A stretch of 64,000 nucleotides of DNA from Parahaliea mediterranea. GTDB taxonomy: Bacteria > Pseudomonadota > Gammaproteobacteria > Pseudomonadales > Halieaceae. Shown here one piece after another: positions 32,717 through 44,020 of this stretch (the stretch's first letter is position 1; each line of letters opens with the position of its first letter). The DNA is taken from NCBI RefSeq assembly GCF_003402235.1, contig NZ_QEWO01000005.1, forward strand, positions 248,001 through 312,000. Direction: 5' to 3'. The translations under genes were made by a program, and so were the position numbers. The notes under the pieces are model-generated. The model was not told the DNA's origin, made no database searches, and saw nothing but the letters and a program-made list of their open reading frames with translations.

Positions 32717-34402
32717 TTACATGGACTCCGGCGCCGATACACCAAGCAGTGCCAGGCCGTTGGCAATTACCTGTTTGACTGCCACCGACAGTGCCAGGCG
32801 GGCGTCGCGCAGGGCGGTGTCGTCCTCCAGCACCTTGTGGGCGTTGTAATAGGTGTGGAAGTCGCCGGCCAGTTCCCGCAGGTAGGTGGCCACGGTGTGG
32901 GGCTCGGAATTGCGGGCGGCGTTCGCCACCACTTCCGGGTATTTGTCGAGCTGCTTGAGCAGGGCGGCCTCGTGTTCTTCCCCCAGCCGGTCCAGCTGGG
33001 CCAGGCCATCGGCCGCCTGCCACTGGCCGCCGGCCTCCTCCAGCTTGCGCAGCACGCTGCACACCCGGGCGTGGGCGTACTGGATGTAGTACACCGGGTT
33101 GTCGTTGCTCTGCGACAGGGCCAGGTCGATGTCGAAGGTGATCTGCGAGCCGGGGCCCCGGGCCACCAGGAAGTAGCGGGTGGCGTCGCGGCCCACTTCG
33201 TCGATCAGGTCGCGCAGGGTCACGTAGCTGCCGGCGCGCTTGGACAGTTTCACCTCCTGGCCGGAGCGCATCACCATCACCATCTGGTGCAGCACGTATT
33301 CGGGCCAGCCCTCGGGGATGCCCGCGTCCAGGGCCTGCAGGCCGGCGCGCACCCGGGTCACGGTGCTGTGGTGGTCGGCGCCCTGTTCGTTGATCACTCG
33401 GGCAAAGCCGCGCTGCCATTTGTTCTGGTGGTAGGCCACATCCGGCAGGAAGTAGGTGTAGCCGCCCTCGCGCTTGCGCATCACCCGGTCTTTATCGTCG
33501 CCAAAGTCGGTGGTGCGCAGCCACAGGGCGCCTTCCTGCTCAAAGGTGTGGCCGTTGGCGATCAGCGTGTCGACGGTCTGCTCCACCGCCCCGGATTCAT
33601 ACAGGGAGGACTCGAGGAAGTAGACGTCGAAGTGCACATCAAAGGCCTTGAGGTCCAGGTCCTGCTCGCGGCGCAGGTAGGCCACGGAAAAATCGCGGAT
33701 GGCGTCCAGGTCGTCGGCATCGGCGGCGCCGGTCACATGGCGATCCTCGGCGTCGATCTTTTCGCCGGCCATGTAGGCGCTGGCTACGTCCTTTATATAG
33801 TCGCCGCGGTAGCCGTCCTCGGGCCAGCTGGCGTCATCGGGCCCCAGGCCCTTGCAGCGGGCCTGTACCGACAGGGCGAGGTTGCTGATCTGGGCGCCGG
33901 CGTCGTTGTAGTAGAACTCGCTGGACACGTCCCAGCCGGTGGCGGCCAGCAGGCGGCACAGGCTGTCGCCCACCGCCGCGCCGCGACCGTGGCCCACATG
34001 CAGGGGGCCGGTGGGGTTGGCGGACACAAATTCCACCTGCACCTTGCGGCCCTTGCCCTCGTCGCTGCAGCCAAAGCGCTCGCCCTGTTCCAGAATGCGC
34101 TGTACCACGGCCTGGCTGCTGGCCTCAGACAGGAAGAAGTTAATAAAGCCGGGGCCGGCCACGTCGGTGGATTTGACGAAGGTTGCCTCGGGCAGGGCCT
34201 GGCAGATCAGTGCGGCCAGTTCGCGCGGGTTTTTGCCGGCGGCCTTGGCCAGGGTCAGGGCCACGTTGGAGGCCAGGTCGCCGTGGCTCGGGTCGCGGGT
34301 GCGGTCGATCTGGATGGTCGGGGAGATATCGGCGGGCAGTACGCCCTGCGCCTTGAGTGCATCCAGGGCCTGTTGGATCAGCGCGGAGAGTTCTTGCTTC
34401 AT
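32717..34402 (-). CDS. argS: Arginyl-tRNA synthetase
   Basis: The 561-residue class I enzyme charges tRNA-Arg. It has the HIGH motif as [17 protein letters not shown] near residue 120-135, the family block YYNDAGAQI, a KMSK-like [14 protein letters not shown] and a C-terminal anticodon-binding DALR domain ending with ANGLALLGV. An N-terminal Arg-S-specific domain (about residues 1-100) is present. Length fits the family. The stop is adjacent to the SPOR gene start, and priA lies about 100 bases upstream on the same strand. Confidence 0.96.
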   Translation of the reverse strand: MKQELSALIQQALDALKAQGVLPADISPTIQIDRTRDPSHGDLASNVALTLAKAAGKNPRELAALICQALPEATFVKSTDVAGPGFINFFLSEASSQAVVQRILEQGERFGCSDEGKGRKVQVEFVSANPTGPLHVGHGRGAAVGDSLCRLLAATGWDVSSEFYYNDAGAQISNLALSVQARCKGLGPDDASWPEDGYRGDYIKDVASAYMAGEKIDAEDRHVTGAADADDLDAIRDFSVAYLRREQDLDLKAFDVHFDVYFLESSLYESGAVEQTVDTLIANGHTFEQEGALWLRTTDFGDDKDRVMRKREGGYTYFLPDVAYHQNKWQRGFARVINEQGADHHSTVTRVRAGLQALDAGIPEGWPEYVLHQMVMVMRSGQEVKLSKRAGSYVTLRDLIDEVGRDATRYFLVARGPGSQITFDIDLALSQSNDNPVYYIQYAHARVCSVLRKLEEAGGQWQAADGLAQLDRLGEEHEAALLKQLDKYPEVVANAARNSEPHTVATYLRELAGDFHTYYNAHKVLEDDTALRDARLALSVAVKQVIANGLALLGVSAPESM

Positions 34403-34502
34403 TGCAGCGGGAGACAGCCTGTTGTTCGGTGAAGGGCGCGCGGGGCGCGACCGGGCCGGCTATTATCGCCGCAAGCGCCTGGCTTGGCCACCGCCGGGGC
34501 GT

Positions 34503-36698
34503 TTAGGTCTCGCTGGGGTCGACGTCGATGGACCAGTTGAGCCCGCTGTTTCTGGGCAGGCCCTCGGCCAGTGACACCAGGCGGCAAGCAGCGGCCCGCG
34601 CCGCCGGGCGCACCTGGGCCAGCACCAGCAGCTGGCTGCGGTAGCGGCCCTGGCGCCGGGGCATGGGCGAGGGCAGGGGGCCAATCAGCTGGCACTGGGC
34701 CACCGGGGCGCGCTCAAAGGCCTGGCGCAGGGTGGCCAGAAACTGCTCCCCGGCCTCGGCGTTGGTGGCGTCGGTGCGCAGCATCAACAGGTGGCCGCTG
34801 GGGGGCAGGCCCAGCTCGCGTCGCTGCTGCAGCAGCTGGCGCGCCTGTTCCGCGTAGCTCAGTTGCAGCAGCGATTGCAGGGCCGGATGGTCCGGGTGAT
34901 GGGTCTGCAGGATGACGGTGCCGGGGTTGTCGGCGCGCCCGGCCCGGCCCGCCACCTGGGTCAGCAGCTGGGCCATGCGCTCCTCGCCGCGAAAGTCGGC
35001 GCTGAACAGCAGGCCGTCGGCATCCAGCACCGCCACCAGGGTCACGCCCGGAAAGTGGTGGCCCTTGGTCAGCATCTGGGTGCCGAGCAGAATGCAGGGC
35101 TGGCCGCGGTTGACCTCCTCAGACAGGGTCTGCATGGCCCCCTTGTTGCTCATCGAATCGCTGTCGACCCGGTGCACTGGCCAGCGCGCAAAGCGCTCGC
35201 GCAGGTGGGCCTCGGCCTGCTCGGTGCCCACGCCGCTGGTCAGCAGCTGGTGGCTGTGGCATTCGGGGCAGGCCCGGGGCAGGGGGCGGCTGGCCTCGCA
35301 GTGGTGGCAGCGCAGGCGGCGCTGTCGCAGGTGCACGGTGAGGCGGGCGTCGCAGGCGTTGCACTCGGCCACCCAGCCGCAGTCGTGGCACTGCAGGCTG
35401 GGGGCAAAGCCGCGCCGGTTGAGAAACAGCAGCACCTGCTGCCCGCTGCCAAGGGTCGCCTCAATGCGCGCGGCCAGCGGCTCCGACAGGCTGGCCTCAA
35501 GCGGCAGGTGGCGTACATCCAGGGCCTGCAGGGCCGGCAGCTGGGCGCTGCCCGCGCGCCGCGGCAGCCGGTGGTGCTGGTAGCGCCCTTCCAGCGCGTT
35601 GTGCAGGCTTTCCAGCGAGGGGGTGGCGCTGCCGAGCACCACCGGGCAGTCGGCCAGTTGTGCCCGCTTCACCGCCAGGTCGCGGGCCGAATAGCGAAAG
35701 CCGTCCTGCTGTTTATAAGAGGCGTCGTGTTCCTCGTCGACCACTACCAGCCCGAGCCGCGCCAGGGGCGTGAAGATGGCCGAGCGGGTGCCGATCACAA
35801 TCTGGGCGCGCCCGGCGGCGGCCGCTTCCCAGTCGCGGTAGCGCTGACCCTCGGCAAGGCCTGAATGCAGCACCACAATCTCGGCGTCGAAGCGGGCGGC
35901 AAAGCGGGCCAGGGTCTGGGGGCCAAGGCCAATCTCCGGCACCAGCACCAGGGCTTGCCGGGCGCGCTGCAGGCACTGGGCAATGAGTTGTAGGTAGACC
36001 TCGGTCTTGCCGCTGCCGGTAACGCCCTCCAGCAGGTGGCAGGCAAAGCCGTGGCCGCTTTTGGCAATGTTGCCAAGGGCGGCGGCCTGGTCCTCGTTCA
36101 GGGTCAGGCCTGCCCGGGCGCTGGCGCTGTGCTGCGCTGGCGCCATCAGGCAGCGCTCAATCAGCCCCTTGTCCTGCAGGGCGCGCAACACAGCGGTGCT
36201 GATGCCGGCCTGTTGCAGGTCTGCCGCGCTGACTGCGGCGGCGCCTTGCAGCGCGGCCAGCGCCTGGGCCTGTTTGGGCGAGCGCGCCAGGGCGCCCGCC
36301 GGCAGGCCCTTGCCGCGCAGGCTGAGCTGCCAGGCCTTGATGGAGCCGGTTTCGCGGGCCTTGCCCAGGCGCAGGTGGCGCGGCAGGGCGGCGGCGAAGA
36401 CTTCCCCGACCGGGTGCTGGTAGTAATCCGCCGCCCAGTGGCACAGGCGCAGGATGTCAGGGGCCAGCACCGGCGCGCTGTCCAGCAGGGCGAGTGCGGG
36501 CTTGAGCTGCTCCGCCGGCAGGTCGGAGCCATCGCGCACCGCCACCAGCACGCCCACCAGCTCGCGCCGGCCAAAGGGCACGCGCAGGCGCTGGCCGGGA
36601 GCCAGCGAGGCGAGCTGCTCGCTGCCAAGGTCGGCGGGAGGCAGATAGTCGAAAAGGCGCCGCAAGGGGGTGGGAAGGGCCAGCTGGAGTACGGTCAT
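34503..36698 (-). CDS. priA: Primosomal replication-restart helicase PriA
   Basis: From ATG 36698 the product is 731 residues, the usual PriA length; a longer open frame to 36974 has no PriA-like sequence. The N-terminal DNA-binding domain starts VLQLALPTPLRRLFDYLPP. The helicase core has Walker A GVTGSGKTEVYL, DEEHD as motif II, and eight cysteines in two zinc sites (CHDCGWVAECNACD and CHHCEASRPLPRACPECH). PriA rebinds stalled forks and reloads the replisome. rpmE is divergent, as in Pseudomonas and E. coli. Confidence 0.96.
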   Translation of the reverse strand: MTVLQLALPTPLRRLFDYLPPADLGSEQLASLAPGQRLRVPFGRRELVGVLVAVRDGSDLPAEQLKPALALLDSAPVLAPDILRLCHWAADYYQHPVGEVFAAALPRHLRLGKARETGSIKAWQLSLRGKGLPAGALARSPKQAQALAALQGAAAVSAADLQQAGISTAVLRALQDKGLIERCLMAPAQHSASARAGLTLNEDQAAALGNIAKSGHGFACHLLEGVTGSGKTEVYLQLIAQCLQRARQALVLVPEIGLGPQTLARFAARFDAEIVVLHSGLAEGQRYRDWEAAAAGRAQIVIGTRSAIFTPLARLGLVVVDEEHDASYKQQDGFRYSARDLAVKRAQLADCPVVLGSATPSLESLHNALEGRYQHHRLPRRAGSAQLPALQALDVRHLPLEASLSEPLAARIEATLGSGQQVLLFLNRRGFAPSLQCHDCGWVAECNACDARLTVHLRQRRLRCHHCEASRPLPRACPECHSHQLLTSGVGTEQAEAHLRERFARWPVHRVDSDSMSNKGAMQTLSEEVNRGQPCILLGTQMLTKGHHFPGVTLVAVLDADGLLFSADFRGEERMAQLLTQVAGRAGRADNPGTVILQTHHPDHPALQSLLQLSYAEQARQLLQQRRELGLPPSGHLLMLRTDATNAEAGEQFLATLRQAFERAPVAQCQLIGPLPSPMPRRQGRYRSQLLVLAQVRPAARAAACRLVSLAEGLPRNSGLNWSIDVDPSET

Positions 36699-36804
36699 TG
36701 CGCCCCTGGGGGTCTGTTTGGCGGCGTGAATGCCTGTTAAATACCTGCGCGACAGGCAGTGGAGTCGGCTGTGGCGCGGCATTGTAACAAATCCCCGGGC
36801 GGGC

Positions 36805-36832
36805 TTGCTTCTGGGCAATCGTCTGGTAAGAT
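36805..36832 (+). promoter_or_regulatory. Possible sigma-70 promoter of rpmE
   Basis: TTGCTT (36805-36810) and TAAGAT (36827-36832) are spaced by 16 bases. They lie 100 bases before the rpmE start in the gap between the divergent priA and rpmE. The -35 and -10 each match the consensus at about four positions. Confidence 0.4.
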
Positions 36833-36931
36833 GCCCGCCTATTTTTTGACCGGTCGGCCCAGGCCCGCCGGAACCCAGGTACGGTGCCCGGCGCGAGATC
36901 GGGTGGCGGTACCGCTTTTCAGGAGAGAACC

Positions 36932-37147
36932 ATGAAAGCTGATATCCACCCCAAGTACGAAGCTGTAACGGCAACCTGCAGCTGCGGCAACCAGATCCAG
37001 ACCCGCTCCACCCTGTGTGAAGACCTGCACATCGACGTGTGCTCCCAGTGCCACCCCTTCTTCACCGGCAAGCAGAAGATTGTTGACAGCGGCGGTCGTG
37101 TCGACCGCTTCAAGAAGCGTTTTGGCAGCCGCGGCGCCAAGCGCTAA
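36932..37147 (+). CDS. rpmE: 50S ribosomal protein L31
   Basis: The 71-residue protein is L31 of the zinc-binding type. It starts [10 protein letters not shown] and has the metal ligands in TCSCGN and [13 protein letters not shown], ending with a basic tail. GGAGAG seven bases before ATG 36932 decides this start over the in-frame upstream codons. The retained cysteines show it is the zinc-dependent form rather than the YkgM-like replacement. A strong terminator follows. Confidence 0.96.
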   Translation: MKADIHPKYEAVTATCSCGNQIQTRSTLCEDLHIDVCSQCHPFFTGKQKIVDSGGRVDRFKKRFGSRGAKR

Positions 37148-37167
37148 GCACGCAGTACGCGCCCAGA

Positions 37168-37193
37168 AACGCCGGCTTCATGCCGGCGTTTTT
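37168..37193 (+). terminator. Rho-independent terminator after rpmE
   Basis: AACGCCGGC (37168-37176) and GCCGGCGTT (37182-37190) form a perfect 9-bp stem with a five-base loop. The T run TTTTT (37189-37193) directly follows and is extended by G and more T. This is the clearest intrinsic terminator in the window. Confidence 0.85.
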
Positions 37194-37318
37194 GTTTCTG
37201 GCGGGCGATAACGCTTGGCGGACGCGCGTCAAGGTGAGTTTGTCCGCTTGTCGACATTTGCCCTTTTCTATATTCTCGTTGACCCCTGACGACCTGCCTC
37301 CAGAAGCGGATTACCGCC

Positions 37319-38569
37319 ATGACTCACGACTTCCGACAAGCGGCGCTGGACTATCACGCCAAACCCACGCCCGGCAAAATCAGTGTCGAGCTGAGCAAGC
37401 CCGCCGAAACCCAGCTGGACCTGTCGCTGGCCTACAGCCCCGGCGTGGCAGAGCCCTGCCGGGAGATTGCCGACAACGCTGACGACGCCTACCGCTACAC
37501 CGGCAAGGGCAACCTGGTGGCGGTGATCAGCAACGGCACTGCGGTGCTGGGGCTTGGCAACCTGGGGGCGCTGGCCAGCAAGCCCGTGATGGAAGGCAAG
37601 GCCCTGCTGTTCAAGCGCTTTGCCGGCATCAACTCGGTGGATATCGAAGTGGATACCGAGGACGCCGGTGAGTTTATCGATACCGTGGCGCGCATTGCCG
37701 ATACCTTCGGCGGCATCAACCTGGAGGACATCAAGGCCCCTGAGTGCTTTGAGATTGAATCCACGCTGATCGAGCGCTGCAATATCCCGGTATTTCACGA
37801 CGACCAGCACGGCACCGCCATTGTGACCGCCGCCGGCATGATCAACGCGCTGGAAATCCAGGGCAAGCGGCTGGAGGATGCGGTAATCACCTGCCTGGGT
37901 GCCGGCGCCGCGGCCATTGCCTGCATGCGCCTGCTGGTGAGTCTGGGCGCCCGGCGCGAAAACATCTACATGCTTGATCGGCGCGGCGTGATTTACGCCG
38001 GGCGCGAAGGGGTGAACGCGTACAAGCGCGAGTTTGCCAACCGCACCGACAAGCGCAGCCTGTCGGATGCCATGAAGGGCGCGGATGTGTTCGTTGGCCT
38101 GTCTGGCGCCAACCTGCTGAGCGCCGAGATGCTGAAATCCATGGCCGAGCGCCCGGTGGTGTTTGCCTGCTCCAACCCGGACCCGGAGATCAAGCCTGAA
38201 CTGGCCCAGGCCACCCGCGACGACGTCATTATTGCCACCGGCCGTTCGGACTACCCGAACCAGGTCAACAATGTGCTGGGCTTCCCCTTCATCTTCCGCG
38301 GTGCCCTGGACGTGCGCGCCAGCGCCATTAATGAAGACATGAAAATTGCCGCCGTGCGGGCCCTGTGCGAGCTGGCCAAGGAGCCGGTGTCGGCGGAGGT
38401 GCTGAAGGCCTGCGGCCTGGATTCACTGACCTTCGGCGCGGACTACATCATTCCCAAGCCCATGGACTCGCGCCTGCTGACCCGCATTGCCCCGGCCGTT
38501 GCCCAGGCGGCAGTTGCCAGTGGTGTGGCCCGCCGGGAGCTGCCGGCCAACTACAGCCCCAGCCTGTAA
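37319..38569 (+). CDS. Malic enzyme (short NAD(P)-dependent form)
   Basis: The 416-residue protein decarboxylates malate to pyruvate. It has [44 protein letters not shown], a metal-binding [15 protein letters not shown] and the dinucleotide fold [14 protein letters not shown]. It lacks the C-terminal phosphotransacetylase-like domain of MaeB, so it is the stand-alone form found near ponA in Pseudomonas. Cofactor preference is not decided by what I can see. ATG 37319 is preceded by weak ribosome-site DNA. Confidence 0.92.
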   Translation: MTHDFRQAALDYHAKPTPGKISVELSKPAETQLDLSLAYSPGVAEPCREIADNADDAYRYTGKGNLVAVISNGTAVLGLGNLGALASKPVMEGKALLFKRFAGINSVDIEVDTEDAGEFIDTVARIADTFGGINLEDIKAPECFEIESTLIERCNIPVFHDDQHGTAIVTAAGMINALEIQGKRLEDAVITCLGAGAAAIACMRLLVSLGARRENIYMLDRRGVIYAGREGVNAYKREFANRTDKRSLSDAMKGADVFVGLSGANLLSAEMLKSMAERPVVFACSNPDPEIKPELAQATRDDVIIATGRSDYPNQVNNVLGFPFIFRGALDVRASAINEDMKIAAVRALCELAKEPVSAEVLKACGLDSLTFGADYIIPKPMDSRLLTRIAPAVAQAAVASGVARRELPANYSPSL

Positions 38570-38599
38570 CCGTCTTGCCGGGCCGTGCGGCCCGGCACC

Positions 38600-41047
38600 T
38601 CAGAAAATATCCCTGACCAGATCCTCGGTACCACGGGTGCCGGGGGCGCTGTCGTTGCCGTGGGCCGAATCCTTCGGCACCTTCTCTTCGCGAAAATACT
38701 CGAACAGGGCGCCGGGCTGCCCGGGGGCCGCCAGCTGGCCGGAGTCCGGGTCGATGCGCACGCGCACGATGCCGGGGGGCAGGGGGCGCGGCTGGTCCGG
38801 GCTGCCCTCAAGGGCCACCTTCATGTAGTCGATCCAGATCGGCAGGGCGGCGGTGCCGCCGAATTCGCGCCGCCCGAGCGGGGTGTAGTGGTCAAAGCCC
38901 ACCCAGGCGGTGGTGACCACGTCGCGGTTGTAGCCAGAGAACCACGCATCCATCGGGCCATTGGTGGTGCCGGTTTTGCCGGCGAGGTCTTTGCGCTCCA
39001 GGGCCAGGGCGCGGCGGCCGGTGCCCTGGGTGATCACATCCTGCAGGATGCTGTTGATAATGTAATTCACGCGCTCGTCCATCACCCGCTCGGCCCGGGG
39101 TGGCGCCTGGTCCTTCTGGGCGAGAATTTCCTCCATGCTGAGTTCCTCGCCGCCGATCTCGGCGGGTGCCTCGGCCACCTGGCTGCAATCGCGGCACACG
39201 GTGGGCGGGCGGGCGTTGAAGATGGTTTCGCCGTTCAGGTCGTCAATGCGCTGGATCAGGTAGGGCTTGACCCCGTAACCGCCATTGGCAAGTACCGCAT
39301 AGGCGGTGGCCAGTTCCAGCGGGCTGGTGGTCTGGGTGCCCAGGGCCAGCGACAGGTTGGGGGTGTACTGGCTGGCGTCAAAGCCGAAGCGGCCAATATA
39401 GGCCAGCAGATTGTCCACGCCCAGTTGCTGCAGCAGGCGGATGGACACCAGGTTGCGGGATTTAGTGAGCGCCCAGCGCAGGCGGGTGGGGCCGTAGAAC
39501 TTGCCGCTGTCGTTTTCGGGGCGCCACATGCCCTCCAGCGAGCTGTCGTCCACCACTACCGGGGCGTCGTTGACCAGGCTGGCGGCGGTAAAGCCGTGGT
39601 CCAGGGCGGCGCTGTACAGGAAGGGCTTGAAGTTGGAGCCCGGCTGGCGCTGGGCCTGGGTGGCGCGGTTGAACTTGCTGTCCTCAAAGCCCATGCCACC
39701 CACCACGCTGACGATGGCGCCGTTGTCGGGGTTGAGCGACACCAGTGCGGCCTGCACCGCCGGCACCTGAGTGAGGTGCCAGGCGCCCTTGTCGTCTTCG
39801 GTAACGCGAACCAGGTCACCCACGGCCACCACGTCGGCGGGTTTCTGCGGGGCGCGGCCGCGGGCATTCTCGCTGAGGTAGGGGCTGGCCTGCTTCAGGC
39901 CGTTGTCCCAGAGAATGTCACCACTGCGCTTGTCGCCCAGCATTACGGTAATGCCGTCGTCGCGCACCTGCGTTACCACCGCGGCGCGCAGGCCCGCCAC
40001 GGTGGGGGTGTCCCGCAGGGTGGCAATCCAGGTGGCCTGCATTTCGGCGATTTCTTCCGCGTTGTCGGTGGCCGGCGGCATTTGTCGCTCGGGGCCGCGG
40101 TAGCCGTGGCGCTTGTCGTAGGTGATCAGCCCGTTCACCACCGCCTGCTGGGCCACCTGCTGCAGGTCGGAGCTGATGGTGGTGTAAACCTGAAACCCGT
40201 CGTTGTAGGCCGCAATGCCGTAGCGATCGAGCATTTCCTGGCGCGCCATTTCGGCGGCGTAGTGGGCGGCGAAGCTGAGCTGGGCGCCGTGGTGGGCCGC
40301 GGTGATGGGCTCGCTCACGGCGCTGCGGTAGGCGTTGTTGTCGATGTAGCCCAGCTGCTGCATGCGGCCGAGAATCCAGTTGCGCCGCTCCAGGCCGGCA
40401 TCCGGGCCACTGATCGGGTTGTTGCGCGAAGGCGCCTTGGGAATGCCCGCCAGCATGGCGTGCTGGGCCAGGCTGAGCTGGTCGATGCCCTTGCCGTAGT
40501 ACACGTGGGCGGCGGCCTCAAAACCGTAGGCGCGGTGGCCGAGGAACACGCGGTTGAAATACAGCTCGAAGATTTCCTGCTTGTTCAGCTGCCGCTCAAT
40601 CTCGATGGCCAGCAGGATCTCGTTGAACTTGCGCAGAAAGGTGCGCTCCAGGGTCAGGAAGTAATTGCGCGCCACCTGCATGGTGAGGGTGCTGCCGCCG
40701 GAGCCCTTCTCGCCGGTGAGTACCAGCTCGGACACGGCCCGCATCAGGCCCATCAAATCGATGCCCTGGTGGTGGAAGAAGTTGTCGTCCTCCGCCGCCA
40801 GCAGGGCATTGATGAACTGCGGGGGGATGGCATCGAAGGGCAGCGGGCTCCGCTTCTGTTCGCCGAACTGGCCGATCAGGTCGCCCTCGCGGGTGTAGAC
40901 GCGCATCGGCGTTTGCAGTTTAACGTCGCGCAGGGTTTCCACATCGGGGAGGTTGGGGCTCAAATAAAGATAGACCCCGGCCACCCCCCAAACGGCCCCA
41001 AGGGCGGATAGCGTGAAAAGGCGCAATAAAAAGCGGAGGAACTTCAT
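38600..41047 (-). CDS. mrcA: Class A penicillin-binding protein 1A
   Basis: The 815-residue bifunctional peptidoglycan synthase has an N-terminal anchor helix (FLRLFTLSALGAVWGVAGVYLYL). The glycosyltransferase domain holds the catalytic Glu in LLAAEDDNFFHHQGID and the GGSTLTMQ motif. The transpeptidase domain has Ser-x-x-Lys in PGSNFKPFLY and KTGTTNGP. It is also called ponA in Pseudomonas. It is divergent from pilMNOPQ, a conserved arrangement. The central OB-like insert (around residues 300-420) is present. Confidence 0.95.
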   Translation of the reverse strand: MKFLRFLLRLFTLSALGAVWGVAGVYLYLSPNLPDVETLRDVKLQTPMRVYTREGDLIGQFGEQKRSPLPFDAIPPQFINALLAAEDDNFFHHQGIDLMGLMRAVSELVLTGEKGSGGSTLTMQVARNYFLTLERTFLRKFNEILLAIEIERQLNKQEIFELYFNRVFLGHRAYGFEAAAHVYYGKGIDQLSLAQHAMLAGIPKAPSRNNPISGPDAGLERRNWILGRMQQLGYIDNNAYRSAVSEPITAAHHGAQLSFAAHYAAEMARQEMLDRYGIAAYNDGFQVYTTISSDLQQVAQQAVVNGLITYDKRHGYRGPERQMPPATDNAEEIAEMQATWIATLRDTPTVAGLRAAVVTQVRDDGITVMLGDKRSGDILWDNGLKQASPYLSENARGRAPQKPADVVAVGDLVRVTEDDKGAWHLTQVPAVQAALVSLNPDNGAIVSVVGGMGFEDSKFNRATQAQRQPGSNFKPFLYSAALDHGFTAASLVNDAPVVVDDSSLEGMWRPENDSGKFYGPTRLRWALTKSRNLVSIRLLQQLGVDNLLAYIGRFGFDASQYTPNLSLALGTQTTSPLELATAYAVLANGGYGVKPYLIQRIDDLNGETIFNARPPTVCRDCSQVAEAPAEIGGEELSMEEILAQKDQAPPRAERVMDERVNYIINSILQDVITQGTGRRALALERKDLAGKTGTTNGPMDAWFSGYNRDVVTTAWVGFDHYTPLGRREFGGTAALPIWIDYMKVALEGSPDQPRPLPPGIVRVRIDPDSGQLAAPGQPGALFEYFREEKVPKDSAHGNDSAPGTRGTEDLVRDIF

Positions 41048-41132
41048 TTATCCCTTTACAAAACAGTGGCTTGTATTACTGTAATCGGAAACGGGGGCGG
41101 GCCGGTTGGTAATTATAAGCTTTTTTTCGCTT

Positions 41133-41160
41133 TTGGTTACAACGGGGCCTATGTTATATC
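41133..41160 (+). promoter_or_regulatory. Possible sigma-70 promoter of the pil operon
   Basis: TTGGTT (41133-41138) and TATATC (41155-41160) are 16 bases apart, within the AT-rich gap between divergent mrcA and pilM. The match to consensus is moderate; other TA-rich words in the same gap could serve instead. Confidence 0.3.
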
Positions 41161-41213
41161 TACTATTTAATGTATCGACACATAATAAAAAGCTAAGTAG
41201 ATGATACTGATAG

Positions 41214-42286
<1,073 letters not shown>

Positions 42287-42287
<1 letters not shown>

Positions 42288-42853
42288 TGGCGCAAATCAA
42301 CCTCCTGCCCTGGCGCGACGAGCGGCGCCAGGAGCTGAAAAAAGAGTTCCTGACCATCCTGGCCATTGTGTTCGCCGCGGCGATTGGCCTGGTGATGCTG
42401 GCCGATCGCGTGGTGAACGGCCAGATAGACAGCCAGCAGGCACGCAACAATTACTTGAGCGAGAATATTAGCGACCTGGACAAAAAGGTGGCCGAAATCC
42501 AGGACCTGCAGCGCAAGCGCAACCAGCTGCTGGAGCGGATGCGGGTGATCCAGGAGCTGCAGGGCAACCGCCCCATTATCGTCCGTATTCTTGACCAGCT
42601 TGTGCGCACCGTGCCGGATGGGGTGTTCTACACCAGCCTGGAAGCGCGGGAAAAAACCATCACCATCAGCGGCGTGGCGGAGTCCAACAACCGGGTGTCC
42701 AGCCTCATGCGCCGCCTGGACGCTTCTGACTGGCTGGCAGATCCCAACCTGGATCAGGTGAAGGCGGCGCCGCAGTACGGCGACCAGGCCAATACCTTCA
42801 ATCTGACGGTGAAAGTGCAACTTCCCCAGTCGGAACAGGCAACGGGAGGCTAG
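42287..42853 (+). CDS. pilN: Type IV pilus alignment protein PilN
   Basis: The 188-residue inner membrane protein starts with AQINLLPWRDERRQELKKEF, containing the INLLPWR motif that binds PilM. One membrane helix follows (residues ~22-42), then a coiled coil and a periplasmic ferredoxin-like domain. With PilO it forms the periplasmic lattice aligning the pilus machine. It is translationally coupled to pilM and followed by pilO two bases later. Confidence 0.93.
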
Positions 42854-42855
42854 CT

Positions 42856-43476
42856 ATGGCATTTGAAGACAGTATGCGCTCCCTGCGGGAGTTCGATCTC
42901 GCCGACCTGGATGTGGACAACATCGGCTCCTGGCCGGGGGCGGTCAAGTTCATCCTCTGCGTGTTGCTGCTGGTGCTGGTGCTGGTGGTCGGTTACTACT
43001 ACCACATCCAGGATTTGCGCGACCAACTGGCAAGCGAGCAGGGCAAGGAAGTCCAGCTCAAGCAGGAATATGAGAAGAAGGCCTTTCAGGCGGCCAACCT
43101 CGACGCCTACCGCAAGCAAATGGTGGAGATGGAAGAAACCTTCGGTGCGCTGGTGGCCCAGTTGCCGAGCGATACCGAGGTGCCCGGCCTGCTGGAAGAC
43201 ATTACCAACAAGGGGCTGCTGAACGGCCTGGAAATCGCCAGCATCGTGCTGCAGAACGAGCAGGCGCGGGAGTTCTACGTTGAGCTGCCCATCGCGATCC
43301 AGGCCACCGGGTCCTATCACGACCTCGGTGCGTTTATCAGCGGCATGGCCGGCCTGCCGAGGATCGTGACCCTGCACGACTTCAGCATCAAGGCGCCCAA
43401 TGCCAACACCAACCGCCTGAGTATGAGTATTGTTGCCAAAACCTATCGCTACAAGGATGGGGAGGGCACACAATGA
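42856..43476 (+). CDS. pilO: Type IV pilus alignment protein PilO
   Basis: The 206-residue protein has a cytoplasmic start (LREFDLADLDVDNIGSWP), one membrane helix rich in Leu/Val (residues ~32-52), a coiled coil, and a periplasmic domain with FISGMAGLPRIVTLHDFSI typical of PilO. It forms heterodimers with PilN and contacts PilP. It overlaps pilP by four bases within the pilMNOPQ operon. Confidence 0.93.
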   Translation: MAFEDSMRSLREFDLADLDVDNIGSWPGAVKFILCVLLLVLVLVVGYYYHIQDLRDQLASEQGKEVQLKQEYEKKAFQAANLDAYRKQMVEMEETFGALVAQLPSDTEVPGLLEDITNKGLLNGLEIASIVLQNEQAREFYVELPIAIQATGSYHDLGAFISGMAGLPRIVTLHDFSIKAPNANTNRLSMSIVAKTYRYKDGEGTQ

Positions 43477-44003
43477 AGCCGCAGTTGGTTCGCGTTTCCT
43501 TGCTCGCACTGCCGCTGTTACTGGCCGGTTGCGGTGGCGGTGATTTTTCCGACCTGGATGCCTTCATGGCGGAAAAGCGCGCCCGCCCGGGGGGTGTGAT
43601 TGCGCCGATTCCGACCTTCAAGGCCTACGAGGCCTTTGCCTACAGCGCCACCGCCATGCGCAGCCCCTTCGACCGCCCCATCGAGGTCAGGGACCTGGAG
43701 CAGTTGCAGGCCATTGCCGCGGTAAAACCGGACGACAACCGCCCCAAGGAATTCCTGGAGCAGTTCACCTTCGACTCGTTGCAGATGGTGGGCACGCTGG
43801 AGCGCGGTGGCACCGAGTGGTCGCTGGTGCGCGACCCGGAAGGCGGCATTCACCGGGTAACGCTGGGAAATTATCTGGGGCGCAACCACGGTAAGGTCGT
43901 GGAAATGACCGATACCTACCTCGCCGTGGTTGAGATCGTCAGCGATGGTACACAAGACGGCTGGGTAGAAAGGCCGCGTACCATCGAGATGAGCGGCATC
44001 TAG
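43473..44003 (+). CDS. pilP: Type IV pilus lipoprotein PilP
   Basis: The 176-residue protein has a lipoprotein signal peptide with lipobox LLAGC at residues ~17-21. A flexible region follows, then a small beta domain (FLEQFTFDSLQMVGTLERGG and GNYLGRNHGKV) shared by PilP proteins. It sits at the inner membrane and bridges PilNO to the PilQ secretin. Gene order and overlaps agree with one operon. Confidence 0.93.
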   Translation: MKPQLVRVSLLALPLLLAGCGGGDFSDLDAFMAEKRARPGGVIAPIPTFKAYEAFAYSATAMRSPFDRPIEVRDLEQLQAIAAVKPDDNRPKEFLEQFTFDSLQMVGTLERGGTEWSLVRDPEGGIHRVTLGNYLGRNHGKVVEMTDTYLAVVEIVSDGTQDGWVERPRTIEMSGI

Positions 44004-44020
44004 CCGGGGGTGATCAGCAG

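Noticed and set aside
38585-41011. An 808-codon plus-strand open frame
   Set aside because: It mirrors the mrcA gene on the other strand and has no family similarity.
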